Assembly: GCF_901709675.1 (NCBI RefSeq)
Contig: NC_051098.1
Location: forward strand, 16,549,464-16,613,463
Length of the DNA: 64,000 nt
Reading direction: 5' to 3'
Source: Syngnathus acus
Lineage: Eukaryota > Chordata > Actinopteri > Syngnathiformes > Syngnathidae
The notes beneath the pieces are model-generated. The model had not been told where the DNA came from, made no database searches, and saw only the letters and a list, made by a program, of their open reading frames with translations. Below are positions 12,801 through 27,800 of this stretch, piece after piece. Position 1 is the first letter of the stretch, and every line of letters starts with the position of its first letter. A program made the translations under genes and the position numbers.

Positions 12801-15800
12801 AATATACAGTAGCCGCTCAGTGCTCAGTTTCATGCTTGCAGTTTGTCACAAATTCACCAATTTGCCATTTTCATGATGACAACAGGCACACTTTTAAAAG
12901 TATGTTGGGAAAATGTTTACTATGAGGACTAACCAAAGAAAACAAAATAGGTCCCTTTATCCTAGACCTTAAACTTCGCCCTCCTGCAAAGCGGGTTAGG
13001 TAATCATGGTATAATCCGCTTCGCTAACAAAAACATTCAGGAAAACACACTCGTTCTTTTTACAGTCAGGACAGAAAATCATAAATGGACCTGTAGTTAT
13101 GCTATATAAAAGTGCATCCTCTCTGTGAATGATAAGATGATTTTTTTGTTTTTTTCTGTAGGCCCCCCGAAAACTGGCTGTATCTCCTTGACGGGATATT
13201 TATTTAGCTTTGGGCCAAATATTTACTGTAGGTGATGGGCTAATTATATTTTATCTTGCATACATGTCGACTTTTGCTCCAAGTCGGCATGATTCATTCC
13301 AAACAATCCCCTCTCTGCGTATACATAAAGTAGTCGTCTCGTTTCTCCGCCGCGCGGCCGGAAGCCACGCATGGAAGACGGCGCCAAACTTGCCCATTCA
13401 GACACACTTCACATTGGCCAAGTCACTTACGTATCTGCAGGGCCATTGAGCTTTTCAAACGTCATTGTACCATTGTGATGCTAGCTGTTGGCGTCACGCT
13501 TTCCCATAACCTTTTTCTTCTTAGATTTGTCAACTTGATAGGGTGGCTGTTTTTCATTTAACTGGAACCCGATCGTCCAAAAGCCCCCGAAGATGCAATT
13601 AGATAATGCATTCCTTTCGTCTTATTTGGGTCCGAGAGAGAGAGAGAGCCTCGCGCAGCTTGCGCGCTATTGCCGCCTTATCAGCGCTTGTTTTACTAGC
13701 TCCTTGGAAGCGTCTCCCGGAGCAAATTGGACCCAGGAGTGGGCCGAGAGCAAAAAGAGAATGACCTCGGTCGGGGGAGGGGCGGGACCGCTGAAGGGGA
13801 GTTACCGTCGGTGGTCAGGTACGCCCCGGTGAGTCGCGGTTGTTCTTGGCCCGACCACGACAGTAAATATTATTCCAATCGTGCTGCCGTTGCACGCAAG
13901 CTCCTTTTTTTCTTGCTTTTGCAGGATGCACATGAGCTCATTTGAACACGCACTCTCCATGACCCTGACAAAGTACACCCCCAAATTTGACCTTTGAGAT
14001 CATTTCATCCTGCAACGCTACGCTCAATTCCTGCCACTTGAAGAATTACCTCTTGGAATTTTAAGCGGGACACTTGACAAGATACATTTTATCATCCGCT
14101 TCGGAGGCTCAGGGAGCTGAATCGATCCCACGCCGCTTGCGTGAAGGTTAGCTGTCTGTACCGCTACGCTTTTGGCTAAAAGAGAGACGGAAGCTTGCGG
14201 TGGGTGATGCCGCTCAAGTTAATCACTTCAGAAATGCTCACCACATTAACTCATTCATTGATGGTTAGAGACGTCAAAGACGTTAACTGGGTTGGTAGTG
14301 GATGAGTTAAAAGCATTTCATAAATAAGTGAGTTGACTAGTGATCCACAATAGCCCTATTGATCCTTTTTTACAATACTCAAGAATATTTTTTGCTCTCT
14401 GAGATTTACAAGCCAAGGCTGTCGCTAATCGGCTCTAATGGGGCAGAAAGTACCACCCGACTAACATGTGAGGTCCCGGGTCGAAGGCCTTTCAAAGGGC
14501 CAGTTGGCCCCGACCTCCCTCCCGAGGGCTCAGTCTAGTCCTCATTAGAGCAAGCGGAGCATGATGGAAATGTACGGCGCCGACACCAAATAAATCACAT
14601 GACAAGCGAGCGTAATCGTCTTTGCTGTTTTGGAATCAAGAGCCACTCGCAAGAAAGCGTCTTCAAAAAAGCCACAAGAAGAAGCAGGAAGTCAATTGGC
14701 AAAGGTTTGTTCATCAAAGAAGTCAAGTTTTTGGTTGGTTTTTTTTTTAAGCCGCACTGCACACTTATTTCGTGTACTTCCATTTACGGGCTTCATCGTC
14801 CAGAGCCCGAGCTGCCGATTCACTCCTTTTATTTCCACTTCAGGCACGTCAGAGCTAAGCCATTACTTTTGTTCAAAGCAGAGGCGCCCTGTCAAGGTAC
14901 CGTGCTTCATCTTCACTCTTTTGTAAAAGCGTCTCTCTTTCTCGCTCGTCTCCGGAGAGAAACCCTCGTCATCACGAAAGCTGCACCTTCAGCTGGAATC
15001 CAAGATGGCTGACGTAACTTCATCGCCTACAAAGGCATTTCCTTCCACTTCTAGCATTTGCGTCACGCTTCTAGTACATACGTATACTGTATGTTGTCTA
15101 CAAATCCAACAGCAAGAATCAACGATGATTACACGTCTGGTCGGCCGATGACCGCATAAACATCAACACTAAGCCTGCTAACTAACCAAGGGAAGGACGG
15201 AAAAAGCAAATCAACTTTGGGTGCCCATTAGTTTGTTGATTGGTGAGTCTTTTTGTCCTGGTCAACAAAAAGTATTAGTCTTTCAAATAAAGGACACGAC
15301 ACCCAAACAAATGATGCCATTATGGCGCTGGTCGGAAATAAATCCCACTTTGGGTCCTGAGGACAGATTTATCGGCAGGGGCGGACCGTGACGCAGGCTA
15401 AATAAAAGGGCCGGTCGTTGGGGGGGTCAAAGGGCACCGTTGCTCTTCCTATTTAGAACTCTGGGAGAGAGGTTCAATCCGTTCTTTGGTGCGGGGGGCC
15501 TCGACTTGCCGGAATTTTTCAAGGTCCCCTTAAAATTCAAGAGCGCTTCGACGAACTGGTCGTCCAGTCAGTTTTCTTTCAAAGCGGCTTCTGTCGGGAC
15601 CGACTGGACCGTTCGTTTCTGTCTTGGCCTCTTTGAGAAGTCGTGTGCTTGTACAGCTTGAAAACATTCCCATGATAATCAAGCGTGTTCCGCCTCAGCC
15701 GTGTTGTCTCACTTCTGACCCGAGCGCATTTGAATCCTCATCTGGTCTTTATTCCGACGGCTGAACGCTCTTCCCGGGGCACCTGTTTGGTGAAAAATGA

Positions 15801-18800
15801 GGCCCGGGTCGCTTTGTACTCGGGTCTTGACGCAAAGCAGTCGCCGGACGTCACGCTCCGGAGGTCAATGGTGTGTTACTGAGGACCTTGACCCGATCAA
15901 AGAAGGTTCTGGTTTGTTTGATGACAACGGTGGCCGCAGCAGAACGCCGGGGAGGGAGGGAGGGAGGGGATAAGATGCCCTCTAGACGCCTGCGTGCTGC
16001 TCGGGCTTTTCTTTGCGTCACTCCTGGGAGGAGAGCCAAGACAAGACGCAGCGTCCAGCCCTGGAGGGTCACCAGTTTGCGGCGGGCCGGCTGGCCAACG
16101 CTAAGCCTAAGCCTGCCCTCCAAAGGGGAACTAAATAAACAAGGCAGCGTGCGGCAATAAACAGCGGCGGCGGCGGCGGCGGCGGGAGATGGTGCCTAGC
16201 ACACAAAGAAGATGGAAGTGATGTTTTTCCAGGATTGACGTGGCGAGATGAGGGTCATTAACCCTTTCACGAGGCTTAGAAAAGCTGAGGGAGGGAGGGA
16301 GCAGGGTGTTGAATTCTTTTGGACTCAAACATCAGAAAACACGTACCGGCTTTTTGGCAGATGTTCAAGAGTACAAATTTGTAGATTCGAATCTGTCAAT
16401 GATGGAGAGGTCAAGATAAATGAAAAACAACAAGATTTGAGCATTTCTGATATTAAAACAAGTTTTTCCATTGGAAATAATAGAAGGAGAATTTTACGAA
16501 TCCGTCGTCTTGACGTAGCTGAAAAGCCAAAGATATTTTACGACCTGACGACTTACAATCAGGCAATCTACTGAAGAAAAAATATTTCTTTTTCAGTTAA
16601 ATTTGCAGACCTCCCTCGAAAAATCTCCCTGACACTCAGCAACGGTTTGGCCGATCTGAAAAGTGCTGTCGTCTCGTCATCGCTGGAAGCTCCGCAACAA
16701 CCAAACGGCCGCCGCTTTCATGATTGCGTTGCTAGTCCTCCGTTAGCTCTTCAATCTTTCACTCGCCGCCATTTGTATTCATTTAGAGGCTGCGAGCCGC
16801 CGTTATGAAAACAAGAACTTGTCTACAAATATTTGAAGGGCGCGTTGCGAGCGCAGGTGACGAGCGATGAGTTGAGGAGAGGGCAACAAAGTCAAGCCAA
16901 AGATTGAAAAAAAAATCTATCAGCCCGTTTCCTGAGGCCCCAACCTTCCAGCAGCTCCTTCAGCAACAAGTCTACAATGTTTTCCTTCCCTTTAACAGAT
17001 TACATCAGCACCGCAAAGAAGTTAAACACTCTCACCTTCCGACGAAAAAACCAAAGGAGGCATTTGTAAAGATTTCTGCATTGGCGGCGGGGAAAAAAAA
17101 CAAAAAACCCTGGATTCAAAATTGTCGATTGTGCTAATCCGCCGAGACCACATACAAAGCCGACAAACATTGTGCTGAAGAATGCAAATGTGGGCTAATG
17201 AGGGATTAGTCGTGGCTTTTCCCGAAGAGTCCCGAGGCTGTTTTGCGGCGTTAATAACGCTGGAGGAGAAAAATGGCATACACAAAACATATTGTAATCC
17301 CCAAAAAAAAATAAAGGAGGCACTGTGGATTATTGGCGAGTCATGGGATGGCTCAAAGTGTACCACCAGGATGACTTAAGCTCATTTGATGGGGTTCACC
17401 ATTCTGATGTCACATGACGCTTTCTTGAAGGGACGGGGGGGGGGGCAGAGGCTGTGTGTGCGTATAAGCAGATCAAGCGCTCTTTAAAGGGATTAGTCAT
17501 CATCTTGCTGGAAAAGTCCTATGAGAAAGAACATCAGGTACACGACATAAAATAAAAAAATTAAAAAAAAGGCATTCTGCTTTCAAGCAACTACAAGCGG
17601 CTTCATTTCGACATGCGCCAGCCACTTTCTCATTTTTGCTTGCATTGCAAACTCCAGCAAAGAGATTTGATCAAGAGATTCAATCTGTGATCAATAAATA
17701 ATGAGCAAAGCGTTTACACTCCCACCCCCAAAAAAAATATAAAATCGTCTTCCGCATACTTCATTAAAATATTTGAAGAATACATTCAGGTTCCAGAACT
17801 TACTGTTTATTTATGTGAGTTACTATCACTGTTTTAACTTCTGAACTAGTTACCTACTTAGCATCACTGGACCACACATATCAAGTTTGTCTTCATTTTA
17901 ACTTGCTTCCATGCCACGTTCTCACATTTGCTCCATTTTTGTGTGTGTGTACGAGTATATTTTGCACTTTATTTATTTTGCGCATTAGCCGCCGCGCCTG
18001 CCATCTTTCTGTCACAAAATGGGGCCAATGATGTCTTCGAACTTTGGATGCTTAATGGCATGACTGATGAATAGTGGAGAATGGAAGGTCCTTTTATGTT
18101 GTCAGATATATGTTGATGCCCACCGCGGTTCTCTTGTGCCACAAAATGAGATTACTTTTCTTTTCGGGTCCATTAGGCAATTATCCGGGGGAACAGTTAT
18201 TTCTCTGCCAAATATTCGCTTTGCGGATCAAAGTCTTTTGTCTTTGTGTGCTGTGCACACGGGTGGCCTGCGGTGAAGGACTTTGAGACGTGAAGGATTG
18301 CAACTGAGAAACACCAAAACTTGCTTTCTTGACAAAGTTACAGGCTGAATAAATGTGCTCTTTTGATGTGAGGATCCTGCTCTTTCACAAAAGTTTCTTT
18401 CTCCAATGATGTATTGTTTTGTTTGGATGTAATTCCAATATTAACCAGTAGATGGCGTCACATTGGGTACGGAACAATTTCTCTCTTTCGACAACTTGTT
18501 GCTATTGTTCTGCGTTCCGAACATTTCAGTTCGCAAGGGTGTGATGGAGTGGAAACGTTGCCAGAGGCGACTTCTGGCGAGGCCTCCCTTCATGTTTACG
18601 AGGCGTTTTTGAAACGTGATGATGTCACGCGGCGGCTGTGAAAACACACCGGCCGCTTCGCTAGCTTTCATGACAATGTTAGCCATGTTAACGAGGGGCG
18701 AGTGGTGGGGGCGTCGAGGCCGGGTGGATGTCTTCGCATGACAAAACTTAATGCTCAAATTGATGATGATGATGACACCCCAAATTCCCCATCTGAGTTG

Positions 18801-21800
18801 AGCAGAATTTGTTTTCAAGCCCCGTTGGTGCTGACTGTGACGTCTTAACCTGTTGGACACGGCAGCAGCAGCAGGCGTTGACCCCTTAGAAAGTACACCT
18901 TCTGACCAGATGTCGCCATAAAAAGCCTCCTGAAACCCCTCAACCCGGCTTGGGGATAACCACAGGGGCCTACTACTGGACTGGGCCCAACTTGCACGCT
19001 CGTTTTAATTAAATGAAAGACTCGTTGCTTTCCGGGGACTAAGTGTGATAAGGAGAGCGGAAGAATGCAAGCAACATGTTGATTTTTTTGGGGGCCATAT
19101 GTTGGGACTCAACACGGAGGAAAGTATAGATGTATACAGTCGAAAAACAGATGGCTCAATAATAAACCAAGGGCTTGGCTCTCGGCTGCCGCCTTGTTTT
19201 TATTCTTTAGAAAACGCAGCGCTTAAGTGATCATTTCTCACGCTTGCCGGCCAGACTACTGAGTCTTGTCAAATCGTCTAAAAAATATATACCGTAATTT
19301 TCGGACTATAAGTCGCGGTTTTTTTTCATAGTTTGGGTGGGGGGGCGACTTATACTCAGGAGCGACTTATATACATATATATGGGTTTTTTTCACTTTTT
19401 TGGGCATTTTATGGCTGGTGCGACTTGTACTCCGGTGCGACTTATAGTCCGAAAATTACGGTATATTGAGTTTTGAGGGATTTTTGCATGCAGTGATTTG
19501 ATTTATTTTTTGGAGGAAAAAAAGAAAATATGATGTTAAGTATTTATGCAAACATTTGGTAAAAAATACTTAAATTTAAATGACACTTTTTACTCCTTTT
19601 ATAAAAAATATTTTTCTGAAAGTTATTGGAGAAAGAATAGGCAAAAGATAGCCCACCAGCACACACACTTGTATTTCCAAAACTATTTTGATTCTTTTGA
19701 CCCCACATCCATAAAAACATTTGCATGAGAATTGAAGAGCTCACATGCTGTGTGTGTATTTGAACTGCGCCACAACTTGGTTAATTATCAACATGGTGTT
19801 ATTGAGTTGGGAAAAAAATCTCCTTATTAAAACCATCAATCAAAGTGGAAGCTCCCTGTTGTTCCAAACATTGCCGCTCATCCGGACTTCTCGGCATAAC
19901 CGGTCGGCCGATGCGTCTCAGCTAGCAAAAAAAAAGAAACGCCATCGCCATCCGTCAAAGGCTGCTCAGGTTTCACCCAATCAGGTGGGATTTTGCAAGC
20001 CATTCATTTCCCTTAAAGAGACGCACGTGCACTTTCCCTTTGCGCACAAAAGCAGAATGTGCAACAATGACTGATATTTGAGCGGGCAAGCGGCCCAGAC
20101 ATCACATCACGTTAGGGCCCGTGACTCATTTGCTTTTACAAATGAGCGCCAGTCAAAGTTCCACACGGTGATTGTCTTACTGACTCCATCGTGTCCTCTC
20201 TGATGACTTTTTTGAATCCAGTGTGTCCGTTTCAGGGCTTTTAGGGAAGGAACGGCTCCGGCAACTTCACGCGCCCCCCGAGACCCCCGCTCGCTCGCTC
20301 GCTCGCGGCCACGGGCCTCTCCGGGCTAATGGATGAAACAGATTGCGGCGGGGCCGACATGAAAGAGGAGCTGCAAGGAGGAGGGAGACTTTTTTTTTTT
20401 TTTTTTTTTGGAAGACACTGTGTCAGCTTTGTTTTTTTCTCTTTTGTCCATATGGAGAAACATTGATGATGATTCCTGGAGCACACTTTCAAGCATCTTT
20501 GTTTGACTCGAGACTCCCGATCCTTGGCCTTTAACCGCGCTAATGGTCCAAATTGCAATGCTTGCTTTGGGACCTTTTGGCTTTAAGCTTGTGGTTCACT
20601 TTGCATTTGGAGGAAGAGAAGAAAATGGTTTTCCATTCAAATGCAACAAACAAGTCGATTCAACCTTTGTGCATTTGCCATCCCCAATCTTGACTGCAAG
20701 CTAATCGTAGAAAGCTGGTTTGAATCTAAAATCAGTGAGCGCCTACGCATGAATGGGCCTCGGATCACGGCGGTGACGACGGACGCATTTGTATTGGACA
20801 ACTGCGGGATTAGGCCGAGAGGCCTCGGAGGGAGCCCACGGCCGGTCGTATTTTCACAACTGTCGTCCGCAGATTAGCGCGGATGACAGACGGCATGCGG
20901 CCGCTGTGCCCAAACCTGAGCAGCGTCGGCGAGTGTTGTCGAACGTGGGAACGGGCGGACCTTCGCCTGGCCGCTAAAGCGGTTCTCATTCAGCGTCACT
21001 ACGAGGGGCGCATTCTTCAGCTTGACACGCCGCCGAGTCGGTGCCCAGACCAGGAATGCGGGGCGGCCCCGTCCGTCTATTGTCCGGGGCAAATTGAGCA
21101 GGCTAATTCGCTGCTGGTGATGCATTGCCAGCCTGCCAATTTCACACTCTTCATTCCAACCAGGTAAAAAAATATAGATATCAATCGTGATATGAAATAT
21201 AAAGGCAGACTCAATGACTTGCGGCGCATGGAAATTCTCAAGTTTATTTTTAGAAACAGACGGACGGGAATCCACTGAGGTGACTGGTTCAAAATGAGCT
21301 TTGATAAATGGCGGCCGGCGCAGGTGGCGCAGTATATCCGCTGCTAGCAAACGTAGGAGCCAAGGTGAACCCGCTGCATCCTGCAGATAAAGATAATAAA
21401 CCGTCCTCTTGTTGTTTTTATGAGGGAAAATGAAATGGACTGCTTGGCACACGCTGGCTTCCAAATCGATTTTCACGCGACCTTCTCGTACCTACGCTAG
21501 GCCGCCATCATTTTCATACAACAACTCCGATCGGCTCGTTCAAATCAAACTAAAACATACTCGGCATTTCTTTCTCTTGAATTAGCGCTATGTCCCGGAA
21601 CAGCATGAGAAACAAATGAACTAGGAGGCAACGTGGACCGACCCCCGAGGCTCGGCCCGCTGGCACTCACAATCTTGGAAAAATATTGTTCTGCAGTCTC
21701 GCCACACTTCTGGACTAACTCAACGTGACACCTACTTCGAATGCAAAAAAAACCCAAAAATGAACACACACACACACAAATGGCAACATCCCCGAGAACG

Positions 21801-24800
21801 GGAGGCCTTTCCGTACTCTCTTACGTCCCGGAGGAGTTTGGCGCCACAAACAAGACAAGGGCCAGGATGCAGGAAGTGCACAGAAGATGTCACGTCGGCT
21901 GAGTTCGAATGTGCCGAATCATGCAAAGTCAACGAGCATGTTCTTGCAAAATGATATCACTGGGACCAGGCCTTTGGCTCGCAGACACAATCAGGAAGGA
22001 TTAGCTAAGCAAACAATAAATTATCAAGATACGTGCAAGTGCCTTTGCGGCTGTCTCGCGCATACTAATGAAACGCTGGGGGGGGGGGGGGGGGGTCGAG
22101 GAGATACAAGGGGCTCCGATGAGTGTGCGCAGCCATAACAACGCATACTTGCGAGGCCAGATGAGAAGCAGCTGCTCGTCTGGCTGCACTCGAAACCAAC
22201 GCCAATTCAAGACAAGAAGGATGTTTGGGAGCGAGATGTTTAAGTTTAAGTTTGTAGGATGCATTTTAGCATCATGACATGACGGCTATTCGCATTAAAG
22301 CTCTCAAAAGACATTGGGGTCATATGAAACATTTTTCAATAGGTTGGATGGGATGAAAAATTGTCATCAGATTTTCCGCGGTGGGATTTTCCTTTGGTTG
22401 TGGAGCGTGGGCCAGTTGACCTCGCAGCTGTCCGTCCGTCCGTCCGTCCCTCCGTCCGTCGGGGACATTCAATAATGCCGCCTTTCCAGCAGCTGCCTCC
22501 AGATGATCCATTTCTACGCCGTGCGTAGGCCGCGAGGCAAGAACACATCATTCACTGCGTTTTTTTTTCTTTTTCTGCTCGGCCTCATTTCAAGTGGCTT
22601 TATGTGGACACCTCTCATTTCCTGCGCGGGGCAGACATCCTGCGTCTCGTAATCCCTCCTTCGACCTTGGCGTGGAGCGAGCGCTCGGGGGCCGGGCCGC
22701 GTCTCTCCCCGGCCGGCTTTTTAAAAGAGACTGTTAATATTGCATTTGATCCCAGGTTTTACTCCTCAAAGCGCGGCGGATATGATCGGTCTTAGGGGCG
22801 AGCGGCGCTGATGGCTCAAGGCCGTCCTGTCCCGCCGTGACCCGCCGCTATCATCTCGCCATGCCGTGACTTCAAGACAAACCGCTTTACGGACAAGACG
22901 AATGCGGTCGGTCGGTCGGTCGGCCCACGATCGCTCGGACCGCGTTTGGCAATGTCATTGTTTGCGTTGGAACGGCTGTAATCCCTTGCTGGTTTTCCAT
23001 ATTAGCGCCTTTGAAGTTGACTTTTCTTATCTTGGCTGATGGCTCGGCGCTTTAGGCAGTACCGGATTTGCAAGATCCGGATGAGAATCTCTCCAGATAT
23101 GTCAAAGGCAAAAAAGGTAAGCAGAGCTGCATCGACTCCGCCCCCTCATACGGCAGCAAGAGCAAAAACGGGGGTGTGCACCGTCATTCTCGGGGTATTT
23201 ATTTCCAAAACATGTCGACGGACACCTGGGAACTGTTTTAACTGGTGAAAATAAATGCATACTATGCTTCATCTAGGCACAAACGTGTTTTCTTTTTTTT
23301 TTTTTCCATCCGACGAGAACATTAGCCTCCCCTGTTCTATTCAGGCCGCGGCGCGTCACATGACCGCAGCTGATGGATTGGTCTTGTGGCGGCTGAGACG
23401 GCTCACGGGAGATTGCTACCAGATGAAAAGGTCTCGGGGTGCAAACTCAGAATAGAACCAAGAGTCTTGTATCGGGGATCAGATGGAATAAAGAACAGCG
23501 GTCTTACCACACCAAAACACCTCATCCGCCTTTTGGGATAACATACAACAATCAACAATTTGGCCAATCGCAAAGGATTGAGTCACATTTTGCTTTTTCT
23601 TTGTCTTTTTTCTTCACGACACAGAAAAAGAAATCCCGCTGCCGTTTAACTGGATCCATGCGCCGAGTAAGCGTTTCATTGTTTTGGCAATTAACATTCG
23701 TCGAAGTCTTTTTGTAATTGTTAAGTGTCACTTGAAAACAAAAACAGGTTGATTAAGTTTTACAATTTGACTCTGGAACATATGTCCAAACGAGCAGTGC
23801 CCCGGAAGCCATTGCAAGTGTCGGGAAACAAACATTTGGAGTGAAAAATCAAACAGATTCCGCAAGAGTGATGCCGTTTTCAGATATTTATAAAAATACG
23901 GGCCCCAGACAATCTTTTTCCGTCCCGTCTCGCGGCATCCTCTTGCGGGTATCCAAATTAACTCGCGCCAGATATCTCATTCAATATCGCAACAAGGTTT
24001 TATTGTTTTGGCGCAGCCCCGTTCGGAGATGGACATAAATCACGTCGCGGCGAGGAGCGCCTTTCAGCGTGTACGAAATATGCGCCGCCCGCTCTCACCT
24101 GCCTTCCCGTTTTTTTGGGACTACACATTAGGATCGGGGGATTTGCGGCCTTCTAGGTCAACACTCGACGCCGCTCGGCAAGAAAACACATTTTATGCGC
24201 GCGACACGCTCGGCCTGTAAAGTGACAAATCAAAATAATTACACAGGACGCCACTAACGCGGCCCAGATGTTGTTTCGGCTCGGCGGAGGAGGAGGGGCT
24301 TGAAAAAAAAAGATGTGTACGCTTCCCTTAATCTGTCTAAAATGTACAATTTCAAGTGCTTATGAAAATATTTTCTCTGGAAATATCCTCGGCATATAGA
24401 AAAAGCTGCGAACACAAGTCCGCTTCCTGATAAATCAGACGCGGTTGCACACATGAGGAGATTGCACCAGGAGGTAGAGAGGGAAAGTCATCTTACACAT
24501 AAGAGGGTGAGAATTACAAAAAATAGATTGTTGTCATGTCACACACACGCACACACACCGGTGGGGGTAGCTAGGGAGGCGGGTCAGGGGTCGGTGGGCT
24601 CGGGTGTCAATCAGAGAGCGGAGCAGCATTTTGCGGGCCCTCCCACCCGCGAGCCAGACAGAAGGCGAGCGGAGCGGCCCGGGCTCGGCTCAGCTCGGGC
24701 TTGGCAGCCGGCGAGCTCTGCGGCGCGCGTGGCCCCTCCTTTTCACTGGGCTGGATAAGCCCGGGGAGTGTGGCGCCTCTGAGGTTAGCCGCCCGCCTGC

Positions 24801-27800
24801 CTGCGTGGAGACACCAGCTCCATCAGGAGCCTATTTTTACTCCATTTTGCTTTTTTTCCCCCCCATTCACCCCAACTGGCTTTTCCTTCCTCTGCCTCCT
24901 CCACCGCCATGGTCTTCTTCTACTACGACCGTGATGATGATAGGATGTGCTTGAGCCACATCCACGAGAGAAAATGAAAGAAACAAAACACATGAATGGC
25001 AGCGGGCTTCCTTTCGTGCCGTGATTCTTGACGTTAAGTAAAGGCGAGAAAAGAAATATATAGACTCCGCGACAGACTGTTTTGGCCGTATGCACGCACG
25101 CAGGCAGGCAGGCAGGCAGCATATGCACGGCTAAAGTTAGCCAAACAGCTGCCACGGTTCTTTAGAACGTTTTTCACCCAATCAAAGCAAATCAAAATGG
25201 CTGCCTCAAAGCAAAATGGCCAACTTCCTGTTCAATTTCCTTGTGGAAAATGAGCGCTTTAAACACCTATCTGGCAGATTTGTACTTTCAACCGGTTGTT
25301 TACAACTTCATCGCTGACGCCATACTTCAAAAAAAATAAAGCATTGAAAGGCGGCCATATTGTCATGCAGCTCGCAAACTTCCTTCCGTCCGGGCCATGG
25401 AGCAACAAGAAAGGGAAACCATGAGAGCCGTCGGACGGCCTTTTGTGGCCTTTCTCAAAGGCCTTCAATGTCCACGTTGGGTTGTTTTTTGGGAAGCGCT
25501 GCGTTTATTTCAAGCAGCTAATGGGACATGTTGAGGCAATTCACGTACAATGCGGCGACGCTGGCGCAGTGGCGGGCAAGCGGGCGGGGCGGGGGGTTGG
25601 GGGAGGTCCCTCCGCTTTAGCATCATAAAGCAACACTTCCTGACAAACGCGACGTTCGCGCCATTAGCCATTCCAGCCACGCACATTGTGGGCGAGCCCC
25701 CACCCGTTGCATTTGTTTTTTTTTCTCTTTCTCCACACAGGCCGGCAACAGCGTGACGACGGGGTGAACGGGGTCTGGACGGCTCTTGCAAAAGCCATCA
25801 GATTAGCCTTTGGGTTGATGTGGAAGCTCGCAACAAGGTCGCCGATGTAGCGAGAGCTGCAATTAGGAGAGCTCGCCGGACCTCCGGAGCATGAAAGGCA
25901 CGCTGTTGCTTGTTAAACGTCCCAAGAAATCCTTGAGGGCAGATATTTTATAGTTGCTGAAAAGGAGCTGCAGGTATGTTGAACATTTTGAGGCTTTATT
26001 CCAGAGTCATCCTTTGAGGCTGCAGCTTTTCAATGCTTTGTTGGCAATGTTCAGGAGAAGATTCCAAAGCCTTGAGTTACGTTGGTGCTTTTTCTGGAAG
26101 AGCGGGCCGTTTTCTCCCTGTCATCCACATCCACTCATCGTGGCTGCAGTGTTCCTTTCCACTGACCTCCTTCTCCCCCCCCCCCCCCCCCCCCCACCCT
26201 CCTCTTCAAGCCACATCTAAAGAGTGCCGGGCTTAAGCAGAGGATCGGAAACTAACCCAACGCCGTCCTCCGATTCGAGAGTTGGATCCCTGTGACGTTG
26301 GAAAGTTAATCCCCGGGGCCCCGAGGGAGGGGGGGCAACGTTCACCTTCCACCCCCTCCAACCCGCCTTTTGAGGGTCGCTTTAATGAGCTTATTAGTGA
26401 GAGTGAAGCTGCAATGAACTGTATGTCTACAACTCAGGAGACGTGGCAAAGCTGGTTGCTTTTGTTTTCAATTTGTGCAATGAAATTTGGCAAAAATGCA
26501 AATAATGTCAAATACACGTTGAAACGAAAAGCCGCCACAATTTCCAGTTCAATGAAAAGCAGCTGAAGCCGACCTACTTGCGTATCATTTACGAGCCGCT
26601 GTTTTTGTACCAGTTGTCGCCGGGGCTCAAGAAAGGTCCGCCGGGACTCTTTTTGGAAGTGCGTCGTTCCCCTTTGCTTATTACCATAACCGTGACCTGT
26701 GACCCCGCGCAGATCATTCTTCATTTCCCCTTCAGACGCGGGCCAAAACCAGACCAGGATGTGGACGGCGGAAAATCCCGCAGGACGTCTTAAAACAACA
26801 AGGGTGACGGAATGAGGCCGGACTGAGCGCTTTTGTCTTGTGATGTGATAATAGCTCTTGAAACTTTCACTTGGATTCTGGCTATCCGCAAGTACGAAGT
26901 GTTAGCTAACGTTTGGCTAACGCGTTTGTTTGGTTGGATTCAAGGCAATGACTTGGCATCAAGGTCTTTTCCATTGCTAGGTCACTCGCAGCTGTCCAGT
27001 GACAACCGAGTAGGTCCATTTCGATGATATCAATGATTCTATAAAAATATCTCAAATGCTTCCTATCGCACAAAGCATGTTTTTTGGAAGCAAGATTTTC
27101 AAATGACTGATTGACGCACAAAATAGAGGAGCCACAGTAACTTTTCAAATTTGAAGGTCATTCCAATTCTGCAAGAGTGATTGGCGATGGGATTGCTGGC
27201 CCCCCCCTCGCTGCACTCGTCGTTTGACGCACGTATTTCAGCCTTGAATTGTCGGTGCGGCGCGATGCCGACTCGGGCAAAGGAGGTCGTGCGAGCGTTT
27301 CGCTCGGCGCCAACATTTCTCGGCTTCCGTGCTCAAATAACATGATTGAGTCATGCCATGTGTCGGCGTATCCGTCCGCTTTTATTGAGGCGTCGCTTCT
27401 TGCATAATGTTTTGGTTTTGGCTCGGTCCGCATGCAGACGTCTCGCATGGCGCAGCATCCCGCGTCTGCGTCCAAACGTTCCACTTTGGAAAGTGATCAG
27501 GCGCAACATTTGATCCTTCCCCTTCTCTGGGAAAATGCTATTTTTCGTTGTCTTTACAATCCTCTTAAAACCTCACATAAGTGTTTCATTCCACTGTTGC
27601 GGGCCAAGAAAGTGTCTCGAGAGGACGATTATTGTGAATTATGAACGATAGCCTTAAAAAGTTGCACGCCGCCCTTGTGCTCCCTTTTTCATGGCGACCC
27701 CTGCAAATAATTGTCACGCTTTGATGAGCTGACAAAAACTTTCTCCTAAAGGCTCAAGGATACCTGCTTCCAAATTGAGCTCAAACTCGAGCTGGAGTCA

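Noticed and set aside
12980-13025. Hairpin-like text aagcgggtta...taatccgctt
   Set aside because: Only about 8 bp of stem; insufficient for an RNA gene or transposon end.
14090-14170. tRNA-like text (gaatcgatccca, gaaggttagctg)
   Set aside because: No cloverleaf could be folded and A/B boxes are not correctly spaced; possibly an old SINE scrap.
20874-21476. A 200-codon minus-strand frame in dchs1 intron 1
   Set aside because: No cadherin calcium motif or other domain; not flanked by splice sites that fit the dchs1 phases.
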